From the NCBI RefSeq assembly GCF_050624435.1, contig NC_134537.1, forward strand, positions 11,776,584 through 11,840,583: a stretch of 64,000 nucleotides of DNA, read 5' to 3'. Made by a program: the position numbers and the translations under genes. This DNA is from Tenrec ecaudatus (Eukaryota > Chordata > Mammalia > Afrosoricida > Tenrecidae). This document shows, in pieces, positions 57,801 through 59,363 of the stretch; position 1 is the first letter of the stretch, and every line of letters begins with the position of its first letter. Below the pieces are notes generated by a model. The model searched no databases. It was not told the origin of the DNA and saw only the letters and a program-made list of their open reading frames with translations.

Positions 57801-58999
57801 CACAAGGGGTGGTGCTGCCCTATCTTTTAGGATGGCCAGAGGTGGAACTGACTTGACCGACAGTGGGGGTTTTGTTTTGTTTAATGCACACTCCAGTCAG
57901 AGCCGTGAGTAATACCCACCCACAGCGACGTTTCCAATCCCCTGGCTTTGTCTGCACAAACCACGCACACTGCTGCTTTCGTTCCTGCAGCTGTTCTTAT
58001 AGGCACTGACTTTAGTCACATTTTCTGGTGTGTTAGCTAGATTTTTGTGGCATGTGTGAACCTGTCTCATTTACCTTTTGGAGAATGCAGTGGTGCGAGG
58101 GAAAAGGAGAATAAAAAGGCTTCTATTCAGTGATGAACAACGTTGCCATGGATAAGAATCCATTACAGAAAAATCTTAACACTCTAAGAAACAGTACCTT
58201 TAATCAACTGACGACGCTACCACATATTACTCTACGATTAAAGTGGATCATGAAGATGACTAAGGATTCGGTAAGGTCTGGTACCAGAGGAAGCCCATGG
58301 GTGAGACCGTGGGTGTGTGACCCCAAGCCTCGCGACATCATCGGTTGGAATGGCTTTAAGCTGGGGGCACCTGTGGTCAGAGAAGGTTTTTATTTGCAAA
58401 ACCACGCTGTGTATTTATTGTCTCGGTGGCGAACAGAGCCGGTGCGGAGACCAGTGCGGAGGCGGCTGCCGCAGGTGCTTAGAGCAGAGAGGGTCCTTTC
58501 CCTGGGTTAGGTAGGCGATAAATGAAGTGGGTGACCTGGGGAGACGTTTGGGGGGGTGACACTTCTTGCTGGGCTTGCGAGCGGTTTTGAGGAGAGGCAG
58601 GGGATCGCTGTGGGGGATCAGGTGATGGTGCCTTTGACGGCAGGGGGTGGGGGGGGACACCAAGGAGGCGGACGCTGGGGATCGGTGACGAGATAATGGA
58701 CATGGGGTCGGAACGCTTCCGTTTGGGAAGACCGAAGGGAGGGTTTGGGGCTCGGGGCGCGCAGAGGGCACCGGAGCGGAGCCCGTGGCGGGGGGGGCGC
58801 GCGCGCGGAGAGGCGCTGGGGCCGCCCGTAGCTGCAGGAACCGAGGGGGGGGCCTGCAGGACCGAAAGGGGTCCCGGGCCGGAGCGGTGGCCGCCGAAGC
58901 AGCGGGGCGGGGACCCGGGGCCAGGGGCGGAGCGTCCCGAGAGGGCGCGGCCGGAGCGCCGGGGCCACGCACCATAAGGGAGGAGTCATCGTCGCTCAT
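15807..58999 (-). CDS. TTC21A: TTC21A, tetratricopeptide repeat protein 21A (29 coding exons)
   Basis: Twenty-nine exons on the minus strand join to 3942 bp, 1313 residues plus stop; the human protein is about 1320. Every exon phase closes and no frame break or in-frame stop was found, so the gene looks functional. It starts [20 protein letters not shown], as in the TTC21 family, and ends EKAQGSLRP. The protein is nearly all helical TPR units; clear examples are [20 protein letters not shown] (about residues 110-130), [20 protein letters not shown] (exon 9), [20 protein letters not shown] (exon 13) and [20 protein letters not shown] (exon 26). TTC21A is the paralogue of TTC21B/IFT139, an IFT-A subunit for retrograde ciliary transport; human TTC21A defects cause sperm-flagellum abnormalities and male infertility. 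It shares a divergent promoter with GORASP1. Atypical splice sites occur at exons 4, 9, 10 and 26. Exon boundaries come from splice consensus, phase and family resemblance. Confidence 0.95.
15980..16047 (-). CDS. TTC21A: TTC21A exon 28 (residues 1266-1288)
   Basis: Acceptor CTCTGCGTAG, donor CCGT|GTAAGC. Encodes [20 protein letters not shown] and HR. Confidence 0.93.
16212..16332 (-). CDS. TTC21A: TTC21A exon 27 (residues 1226-1265)
   Basis: Acceptor CCCTGCAG, donor GTGG|GTAAGA. Encodes [20 protein letters not shown] to [10 protein letters not shown]. Confidence 0.95.
16907..17131 (-). CDS. TTC21A: TTC21A exon 26 (residues 1151-1225)
   Basis: Acceptor CCGTGTGCAG. Encodes [20 protein letters not shown] and the [23 protein letters not shown], ending RCVQYNK. 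The donor is AAG|GCAAGC, a good match to the minor GC-AG donor consensus. A GT donor 33 bp further on would add 11 residues. Confidence 0.9.
17244..17436 (-). CDS. TTC21A: TTC21A exon 25 (residues 1086-1150)
   Basis: Acceptor GATGCCCGCAG, donor TGAG|GTGCGT. Encodes [19 protein letters not shown] to [14 protein letters not shown]. Confidence 0.93.
17567..17728 (-). CDS. TTC21A: TTC21A exon 24 (residues 1032-1085)
   Basis: Acceptor ATCCACTGCAG, donor ACAC|GTATGG. Completes a split tryptophan codon and encodes [20 protein letters not shown] to [12 protein letters not shown]. Confidence 0.92.
17898..18040 (+). mobile_element. AfroSINE-type SINE, diverged
   Basis: TCCTACTGGCAAAGTGGCTA head, GGTCAGTGGCTCAAACCCAC box and GAAAGATGGGGCCTGCTTCC body. 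It lies 20 bp from the TTC21A exon 23 donor. Confidence 0.7.
18060..18210 (-). CDS. TTC21A: TTC21A exon 23 (residues 982-1031)
   Basis: Acceptor ATCGTTTCAG, donor GCTG|GTGAGT. Encodes [20 protein letters not shown] to [14 protein letters not shown] (17898-18040) ends 20 bp past its donor. Confidence 0.94.
19067..19148 (-). CDS. TTC21A: TTC21A exon 22 (residues 955-981)
   Basis: Acceptor TTTTCTGATAG, donor CCAG|GTAGGC. Encodes [20 protein letters not shown] to VLEKAP. Confidence 0.93.
19828..19938 (-). CDS. TTC21A: TTC21A exon 21 (residues 918-954)
   Basis: Acceptor TTGCCCCCAG, donor GGTG|GTAGGT. Encodes [20 protein letters not shown] to KDNEAALV. Confidence 0.94.
20500..20685 (-). mobile_element. 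AfroSINE-type SINE
   Basis: Reverse copy with CCCTGTAGGACAGGGTAGAA, ATATAACTCTTGATGGG, CTGGTGGTTTCGAAC and TTGCTGCCACCAGAACTCC. In a TTC21A intron. Confidence 0.85.
20883..21071 (-). CDS. TTC21A: TTC21A exon 20 (residues 855-917)
   Basis: Acceptor TTTTCCCAAG, donor CAAG|GTGGGT. Encodes [19 protein letters not shown] to [13 protein letters not shown]. Confidence 0.94.
22260..22363 (-). CDS. TTC21A: TTC21A exon 19 (residues 820-854)
   Basis: Acceptor TTTTTTTTTGCAG, donor CAAG|GTAATT. Encodes [20 protein letters not shown] to METLNK. Confidence 0.94.
22469..22607 (-). CDS. TTC21A: TTC21A exon 18 (residues 774-819)
   Basis: Acceptor TGCACCCAG, donor TTTG|GTGAGG. Encodes [20 protein letters not shown] to [10 protein letters not shown]. 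Confidence 0.95.
22874..22984 (-). CDS. TTC21A: TTC21A exon 17 (residues 737-773)
   Basis: Acceptor CCCCCACCAG, donor CAAG|GTCAGG. Encodes a [22 protein letters not shown] to HQYGK. Confidence 0.94.
23120..23192 (-). CDS. TTC21A: TTC21A exon 16 (residues 712-736)
   Basis: Acceptor CTTTTGCAG, donor GGAG|GTGAGC. Encodes [20 protein letters not shown] to HIQE. Confidence 0.94.
23919..24554 (+). mobile_element. Solo LTR, ERVL/MLT2-like, with target duplication
   Basis: A 636 bp element starting TGTGATAGGTTTATTGTGCC and ending TTTCTCTAGAGAAACCTGCC followed by TAACACA. It has TG...CA ends and is flanked by a perfect 5-bp duplication CAGAC (23914-23918 and 24555-24559). The wording of both ends resembles mammalian ERVL LTRs. 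No internal viral genes are present, as expected for a solo LTR. It lies in the TTC21A intron between exons 15 and 16. Confidence 0.8.
24712..24950 (-). CDS. TTC21A: TTC21A exon 15 (residues 633-711)
   Basis: The longest exon. Acceptor CCACGTGGCAG, donor ACCG|GTAAGT. Encodes [20 protein letters not shown] to [11 protein letters not shown]. Confidence 0.95.
25590..26520 (-). mobile_element. Old LINE-1-like 3' fragment
   Basis: Starts ACAGTTTTATGAGCACTTCA with CCACACGTCAGACAGTTGAG, which resembles the reverse of L1 3' ends seen elsewhere in the window (42547). The rest is AT-rich with no open frame of note. Boundaries are approximate. Confidence 0.4.
26902..27118 (-). mobile_element. SPIN-like hAT MITE with perfect 8-bp duplication
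   Basis: CAGTGGTTCTCAACCTGTGG at one end and a reverse-complementary end (GTGGAGAAACGCTG) at the other. It is flanked by TCTTAATG at 26894-26901 and 27119-27126, a perfect 8-bp target duplication of the hAT superfamily. The interior (TAACAGTAGCAAAATGACAG, GGTCACCACAACATGAGGAA) matches my memory of the SPIN consensus in reverse orientation. Confidence 0.85.
27150..27310 (+). mobile_element. AfroSINE-type SINE
   Basis: GTTGGGCTGCCAACTGCAAG, GTGGTTCAAATCCCCG, GGGAGAAAGAGTGGGTGATC and GGAGTCAAAATGG. It starts just after a SPIN-like element. Confidence 0.75.
27915..28106 (-). mobile_element. AfroSINE-type SINE
   Basis: Reverse copy with GGGTTTCCAAGACAGTAAGA, GCCTCATCTTTCTCCCTTGG and CATCACCAGGGCTTC. 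Confidence 0.8.
29384..29599 (-). CDS. TTC21A: TTC21A exon 14 (residues 561-632)
   Basis: Acceptor CTCCTCTAG, donor GCTG|GTAAGA. Encodes [20 protein letters not shown] to [12 protein letters not shown]. Confidence 0.95.
29751..29908 (-). CDS. TTC21A: TTC21A exon 13 (residues 508-560)
   Basis: Acceptor CCCCTCCAG, donor CCAG|GTACCG. Encodes [19 protein letters not shown] and the [23 protein letters not shown], ending SHNFQ. Confidence 0.95.
30112..30830 (-). mobile_element. LINE-1-like 3' end, reverse orientation
   Basis: Begins with the T-rich complement of a poly(A) tail (TTTAAAAAAAATTGATGG), then TGTATCAAGCACACTTGTCC and CTACTTGAGCCCTTGGTATC, the reverse of the 3' end of the element at 35406-36532. 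It also contains the C-rich complement of a G-rich 3' UTR tract. 5' truncated; in TTC21A intron 12. Confidence 0.65.
31705..31892 (-). mobile_element. tRNA-type SINE, diverged
   Basis: GAGTTGAACCTCCAGCCTTC and CTTGCTAACCATTTGCACCA read as the reverse of a tRNA-like head. The rest is weakly conserved. Confidence 0.5.
31957..32137 (+). mobile_element. AfroSINE-type SINE
   Basis: GTGCCCTGGCGTCGGGGTTA, AAGGTCGGCAGTTTGAAATC, TTTCTACTCCTGTAAAGAG and CCTGTCCTACAGGGTCTCTG. Confidence 0.85.
32148..32302 (+). mobile_element. AfroSINE-type SINE, directly after the previous copy
   Basis: GCGCCCTGGTGACTGAGG, GAGAGGTTCGAAACGGCC, GAGGAAGATGAGGTTTTCTG and GTTGGAATCAACTCGACGGC at its end. Confidence 0.85.
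32510..32965. repeat. Compound TG/TATG microsatellite, about 455 bp
   Basis: Almost uninterrupted alternation of TGTG, TATG, TATA, TCTC and CATG words on the plus strand. It is nearly all alternating purine and pyrimidine. It creates long spurious open frames rich in Tyr, Val, Cys and Met (plus) or His, Thr and Ile (minus). It lies in TTC21A intron 12, about 108 bp from the exon 12 donor. Confidence 0.95.
33073..33202 (-). CDS. TTC21A: TTC21A exon 12 (residues 465-507)
   Basis: Acceptor GTCCTTGCAG, donor TCAG|GTGAGC. Encodes [20 protein letters not shown] to AHIKYLS. Its donor lies about 108 bp from the edge of a large TG/TATG tract. Confidence 0.95.
34010..34210 (-). CDS. TTC21A: TTC21A exon 11 (residues 398-464)
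   Basis: Acceptor CCCCCTGCAG, donor GCAG|GTGAGG. Encodes [20 protein letters not shown] to [10 protein letters not shown]. Confidence 0.95.
34366..34463 (-). CDS. TTC21A: TTC21A exon 10 (residues 365-397)
   Basis: Acceptor CCTGGCAG. Encodes [20 protein letters not shown] to SLGRSE. The only in-phase donor is GAG|GTCTGA, a weak match inside a tandem repeat of GGTCTGA. Reading through would hit TGA two codons later. Confidence 0.88.
34781..34945 (-). mobile_element. AfroSINE-type SINE, badly diverged
   Basis: Traces of TGACTCTCGGCAGCCCCACA, AGCTGGTGGATTTGAATCAC and AGCAAGCAGTCGAG. The boundaries are uncertain. Confidence 0.4.
35290..35405 (+). mobile_element. AfroSINE-type SINE, left half (split by a LINE)
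   Basis: GTCCTGGCCATGCAGTGGTT, GGTTGCTAACCAACATGTCA, ACCACCAGCAGCTCCTCGGG and AAAGAGTTAC. The sequence resumes at 36543, so this is the left part of one SINE. Confidence 0.85.
35406..36532 (+). mobile_element. LINE-like 3' UTR copy inserted in a SINE
   Basis: A 1127 bp 5'-truncated retrotransposon without a coding frame, ending CCAATAAAATGATT followed by a poly(A) tail. It is bounded by a duplicated AAAGAGTTAC (35396-35405 and 36533-36542). The same 3' end occurs in reverse at 30112, 54805 and 54987. The 3' end and G-rich stretches suggest LINE-1, but RTE cannot be excluded. Confidence 0.75.
36543..36622 (+). mobile_element. AfroSINE-type SINE, right half
   Basis: TGTTCTCGGAAACCCACAGG to CTAAGTGTCGGAAACGACCC, continuing the copy at 35290-35405. 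Confidence 0.8.
36858..37113 (+). repeat. Minisatellite, eight units of 32 bp
   Basis: Eight direct repeats of exactly 32 bp, each of the form GTGGAACC-AGTCCTGACTCG-TGGCCTTACACC with one to four changes. The array follows AAGCTCACTGCCATGGAGCC, the reverse-complement end of the AfroSINE, so the unit seems to derive from a SINE end. In the TTC21A intron between exons 9 and 10. Confidence 0.95.
37337..37542 (-). mobile_element. SPIN-like hAT MITE
   Basis: CAGCAGTTCTCAACCTGTGG at the left and GGTTGAGAACCACTG at the right form 15-bp inverted ends. Interior CATAACAGTAGCAAAATTAC and CATCACAACATGAGGAACTG match SPIN in reverse. The flanking 8 bp (CCTTAGGC and GCTCTAGA) share only a TAG core, so the target duplication has decayed. 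Confidence 0.8.
38240..38851 (+). mobile_element. Solo LTR, family A (5' end uncertain)
   Basis: Shares CATCTTGTCACATGAATACC, CTCTGTCTTTACCTGTAATTAG and AGTGGTGGGGGGCTGGCATC with the reverse copy at 47383-48177. The right end is clear; the left end is approximate. No viral genes. Lies about 145 bp from the edge of TTC21A exon 9. Confidence 0.6.
38995..39187 (-). CDS. TTC21A: TTC21A exon 9 (residues 301-364)
   Basis: Acceptor CCACCCCCACAG, preceded by a TG dinucleotide repeat; donor ACAG|GTGGGA. Encodes [18 protein letters not shown] and the [23 protein letters not shown]. Confidence 0.95.
39199..39226. repeat. CA/TG dinucleotide repeat beside the TTC21A exon 9 acceptor
   Basis: About 13 CA units on the plus strand (TG on the transcribed strand), starting 12 bp upstream of the exon 9 acceptor and merging with its polypyrimidine tract. 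Confidence 0.9.
40066..40164 (-). CDS. TTC21A: TTC21A exon 8 (residues 268-300)
   Basis: Acceptor CCCCTGCAG, donor ACTG|GTAAGG. Encodes [18 protein letters not shown] to KILVVSRL. Confidence 0.94.
40339..40480 (+). mobile_element. AfroSINE-type SINE, left half (split by a MITE)
   Basis: GAGTCCTGGTTGCGCAGTGA, CTCAGCTGCTAACTGGGC and GAGAGAGATGAGGCGTC. It continues at 40707. Confidence 0.8.
40481..40706. mobile_element. Short DNA transposon (MITE) inside a SINE
   Basis: 226 bp between perfect 10-bp inverted ends GTAAGGTGAC and GTCACCTTAC. Interior words GACGTCCCGCTTTTGGCG and GGTGTCCCACTTTACC are mirrored. The ends fit a TA duplication (mariner-type) around AGGTGACC...GTCACCT, but a hAT origin is possible. 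Confidence 0.65.
40707..40780 (+). mobile_element. AfroSINE-type SINE, right half
   Basis: AATGGGGCAGCTCTACTCTG, CCTGCAGGCTCACGGTGAG and GTCAGTATTGGCTCAAAGGC, completing the copy at 40339-40480. Confidence 0.75.
41990..42074 (-). CDS. TTC21A: TTC21A exon 7 (residues 239-267)
   Basis: Acceptor CCTATTTCAG, donor CAAA|GTAAGT. Encodes [20 protein letters not shown] to EGDMTK. Shorter than 100 bp, but its phase (1 base in, 0 out) links exons 6 and 8 exactly. Confidence 0.93.
42208..42382 (+). mobile_element. AfroSINE-type SINE
   Basis: ATCTGGTGTCGTGGTTGGGC, GGTTGGCAGTTTGAAACCAC, GAAAGATTGGGCTCTCTTCT and GAGTCAGCACTGACCGGATG. Confidence 0.85.
42400..42472 (-). mobile_element. AfroSINE-type SINE head, reverse
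   Basis: ACTTGGGTGGGATCGAACCG to CACCGTGCCACCAGGGCCCC, the tRNA-like part of a truncated copy. Confidence 0.6.
42480..42782 (-). mobile_element. AfroSINE-type SINE split by a short LINE insert
   Basis: CCACCGCCGCTGGGTGGATT to CAGAGTGGAAT (42546), interrupted, then GAGTGGAATCTTTCCATAGC to CACCACCACCAGGGCTCC. The insert is 42547-42633. Confidence 0.8.
42547..42633 (-). mobile_element. 87 bp LINE-1-like 3' end insertion
   Basis: Starts with the complement of a poly(A) tail (TTTTTT), then ACAGTTTTATTGGCACATAA and TCCACATATCATACAATTCA, a common L1 3' end in reverse. It is flanked by a 9-bp duplication GAGTGGAAT (42538-42546 and 42634-42642). Confidence 0.75.
42791..42978 (-). mobile_element. AfroSINE-type SINE with CT repeat
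   Basis: ACTCACTACCATTGAGTTCA, GTGGGTTTCTGAGACTGTAC and GCAGCTGGTGGTTTCGAACT. An internal CTCTCT run has expanded at the usual pyrimidine block. Confidence 0.8.
42990..43193 (-). mobile_element. AfroSINE-type SINE
   Basis: AAACTCATGGCCATTGAGTT, CCCTATAAGACAGGGTAGAA, GCCTCATCTTTCTCCCTCAG and TACGCCACCAGGGCTAG. One of the better preserved copies. Confidence 0.9.
43843..44288. mobile_element. Mariner/Tc1-like MITE with TA duplication
   Basis: 446 bp with inverted ends: CTGTATAGACTCGAGTATAA at the left and the reverse of CCGTATATACTTGAGTATAA at the right. TA dinucleotides flank it (43841-43842 and 44289-44290). Just inside lies a hairpin, TTTTTCAGCACA and TGTGCTGAAAAA. No transposase frame. Confidence 0.7.
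45629..46288 (+). mobile_element. Solo LTR, family A
   Basis: Starts TGTGGGAAACAGAAAAGTCA and ends GGTTGGTCCCGCACA. Flanks TATAGG and TATAAG are an imperfect duplication. It shares CTCCCTTCTGATAAGGATAA and ACCAAGGTTAGGCTGCCATC with the inverted copy at 47383-48177. A T-rich insert lies at about 46112-46157. Confidence 0.7.
46360..46990 (-). mobile_element. Probable LINE 3' fragment
   Basis: In reverse it reads AACTGTTGAATTGGTGTATG then TTTTGCTGTGTGTATCG and an AAATAAATAAA tail, a wording typical of LINE 3' ends. The remainder is unique-looking, so the left extent is a guess. Confidence 0.4.
47383..48177 (-). mobile_element. Solo LTR, family A, reverse
   Basis: The reverse strand starts TGTGGGAAACAGAAGGATTT and ends GGGGGGCTGGCACCCCA. 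At 795 bp it is longer than its relatives. A GGAGGCT-type internal repeat lies at 47590-47690. TG...CA ends are present; a clear target duplication is not. Confidence 0.7.
48420..48562 (+). mobile_element. AfroSINE-type SINE
   Basis: GCAGTCCTGGGGCACAGTGG, GTCACGGTCTCGGAAACCCA and GCATTGACTTGATGGCAGTG. It ends about 150 bp from TTC21A exon 6. Confidence 0.8.
48716..48873 (-). CDS. TTC21A: TTC21A exon 6 (residues 187-238)
   Basis: Acceptor CTCTCCACAG, donor AAAG|GTGAGA. Encodes [17 protein letters not shown] to [12 protein letters not shown] and two bases of an arginine codon. Confidence 0.95.
49228..49372 (-). mobile_element. AfroSINE-type SINE, diverged
   Basis: Traces in reverse: CTGACCCATGGTGTGG, GCTAAGCCACAGGGCAGCTC and TGAACCGCCAACCTTTGG. 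Confidence 0.45.
50048..50240 (+). mobile_element. AfroSINE-type SINE
   Basis: GAGCCTTAGGGGTGTAATGG, CAGTTGGCAGTTCGAAACCA, GGGAGAAAGACTGGGCTCTC and CTTGATGGCCACGGACTTGG. Confidence 0.85.
50952..51065 (+). mobile_element. AfroSINE-type SINE, partial
   Basis: AGTGGAGTCTTGGCTACTCA, AAGGTTGGCAGTTTGAAGCC and CTTCGACTCAGCTGACAGCC, with a deletion in the middle. Confidence 0.6.
51473..51595 (-). CDS. TTC21A: TTC21A exon 5 (residues 146-186)
   Basis: Acceptor CATTCCAG, donor CAAG|GTGAGC. Encodes [16 protein letters not shown] to DVLGVMGK, phase 0 at both ends. Confidence 0.95.
51852..51923 (-). mobile_element. AfroSINE-type SINE, truncated by an LTR
   Basis: CTCTAAGACAGGGTAGAACT, GTTTCTGAAACTCACTGTTC and GGGAGTAGACAGCCCC. 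It stops at the LTR start at 51924. Confidence 0.7.
51924..52085 (-). mobile_element. ERVL-like LTR fragment, reverse
   Basis: TGTGTTAGTCTGGGTAGACT and AGAGAAACAAACTCATAGAC are the reverse of an LTR 3' end similar to those at 24530 and 53890. It fades out near CTATAAATGG. Confidence 0.6.
52446..52640. mobile_element. Possible old hAT (MER-type) element
   Basis: GATCAGCAAACTGCGGCTTT at the left and AAGTTGGCCGAGCCCTGGCC at the right resemble the mirrored ends of a mammalian hAT MITE. The interior is AT-rich. No clear target duplication. Confidence 0.45.
53276..53921 (+). mobile_element. Solo LTR, ERVL/MLT2-like, second copy
   Basis: TGTGATAGTTAGGTTTATTG to TTTCTCTACAGAACCCTG and TAACACG. Similar along its length to 23919-24554, with an extra TATATA stretch near 53860. 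The flanks TAAAA and TTAAA form an imperfect 5-bp duplication. Confidence 0.75.
54257..54423 (-). CDS. TTC21A: TTC21A exon 4 (residues 90-145)
   Basis: Encodes [17 protein letters not shown] and a full TPR ([20 protein letters not shown]). Donor AGAG|GTGTGC. The acceptor is unusual: on the minus strand a run of ten Gs lies directly before ACAG. Confidence 0.92.
54805..54985 (-). mobile_element. LINE 3' end, reverse
   Basis: TTTTTATAAATCATTTAATT, GGGGGCTCTCACAGCTCTTA and ATTGTATCAAGCACATTTGT match the 3' end of 35406-36532 in reverse. Confidence 0.7.
54987..55142 (-). mobile_element. LINE 3' end, reverse, tandem to the previous copy
   Basis: TTTTTTTTATTAAGAGATCA, GGGGGCTCTTACGACAATCC and TGTGTCAAGCACATTTGTAT. 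The same family and orientation as the fragment just upstream. Confidence 0.7.
55429..55539 (-). CDS. TTC21A: TTC21A exon 3 (residues 53-89)
   Basis: Acceptor CTCTTTGCAG, donor GTCG|GTGAGT. Encodes [16 protein letters not shown] and the TPR-like [17 protein letters not shown]. Confidence 0.94.
56199..56328 (-). CDS. TTC21A: TTC21A exon 2 (residues 10-52)
   Basis: Acceptor CTTCACGCAG, donor GAAG|GTAAGG. Encodes [20 protein letters not shown] onward, ending YGVLGE with one base of a split codon. Confidence 0.95.
56969..57294 (+). mobile_element. SPIN hAT element, long non-autonomous form
   Basis: 326 bp. CAGTGTCCTCAACCTTCCTA at the left and CAGGTTGAGAACCGCTG at the right form inverted ends. 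Central blocks AAATATCTGATACACAGGAT, GTATTTTCATTGTTACAAAT and TTCCGATGGTCTTAGGCGAC match my memory of the SPIN consensus. Flanks GACTAGAC and ATCTATAC keep part of the preferred NTCTAGAN target site. Confidence 0.85.
57481..57667 (+). mobile_element. SPIN-like hAT MITE, short form
   Basis: 187 bp. CAGTGGTTCTCAACCTTCCT at the left and AAGTTGAGAACCACTG at the right. The flanks CTCTAGGC and TTCTATGC agree at 6 of 8 positions, matching an NTCTAGAN-type target duplication. It lacks the central part present in the copy 186 bp upstream. Confidence 0.85.
57672..57885 (+). mobile_element. AfroSINE-type SINE
   Basis: TATGCCCTGGTGGCGTAGTG, TTGGGCTGCTAACTGCAAGG, AAAGATAAGCTTTCTACTC and GGAACTGACTTGACCGACAG, ending in a TTTTGTTTTG tail. 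Full length, directly after a SPIN-like element. Confidence 0.9.
58973..58999 (-). CDS. TTC21A: TTC21A exon 1 (residues 1-9)
   Basis: Encodes MSDDDSSLM. The donor ATG|GTGCGT lies just inside the CpG island. The start was chosen because it matches the family N-terminus and splices in frame to exon 2, [10 protein letters not shown]. Confidence 0.9.
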
Positions 59000-59138
59000 C
59001 TCGAGCCCAGCGGCGTCGCGTCCGCGTCCGGGTCTGCTGCGGCCGCGCGGCGCCCGCTCCCCGAGTCCAGGTCCAGGCGCGCCTTTCGCGGCCGGAAGTT
59101 GAGGGCGCGCGCGTCCTTGGAAACGGCGTCGCCGCCTG

Positions 59139-59147
59139 GTTGCTAGG
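59139..59147 (+). promoter_or_regulatory. RFX/X-box-like half-site GTTGCTAGG
   Basis: GTTGCTAGG matches the left half of the X-box bound by RFX factors, which drive ciliary genes. It lies 140 bp upstream of the TTC21A start codon. A full second half-site is not evident. The match is by eye. Confidence 0.5.
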
Positions 59148-59180
59148 GGGCGGGGTCGGAGGCGGGACTCGCGCGGGCGC

Positions 59181-59188
59181 CACGTGAC
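59181..59188 (+). promoter_or_regulatory. E-box CACGTGAC
   Basis: CACGTGAC is a palindromic E-box core of the USF and MiT/TFE type, centred in the divergent promoter about 115 bp upstream of the GORASP1 start codon. Confidence 0.5.
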
Positions 59189-59300
59189 CAGGCGCTGGTA
59201 ATCAAGCCCCGAGAGCGCCGGTCCGCGCGGTCGGCGCCCAGGCCTGCGGGGTCCCAGCCGCCCCGGGGGGGGACGCGGGCGCCGGAGCCGAGCCGCGGCC

Positions 59301-59363
59301 ATGGGCCTGGGTGCCAGCGCCGAGCAGCCTGCGGGCGGCGACGAGGGCTTCCACCTGCATGGG
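59301..59363 (+). CDS. GORASP1: GORASP1 exon 1 (residues 1-21)
   Basis: Encodes [20 protein letters not shown] and G, with donor GGG|GTGAGT. It lies inside the divergent CpG island. Confidence 0.94.

Noticed and set aside
57672-57885. tRNA gene
   Set aside because: The tRNA-like boxes belong to a dispersed SINE with a conserved non-tRNA body; no intact cloverleaf was found.
58130-58510. Possible small gene or pseudogene (126-residue open frame)
   Set aside because: It lies in TTC21A intron 1, resembles nothing I recognise and has no splice or start context to support it.
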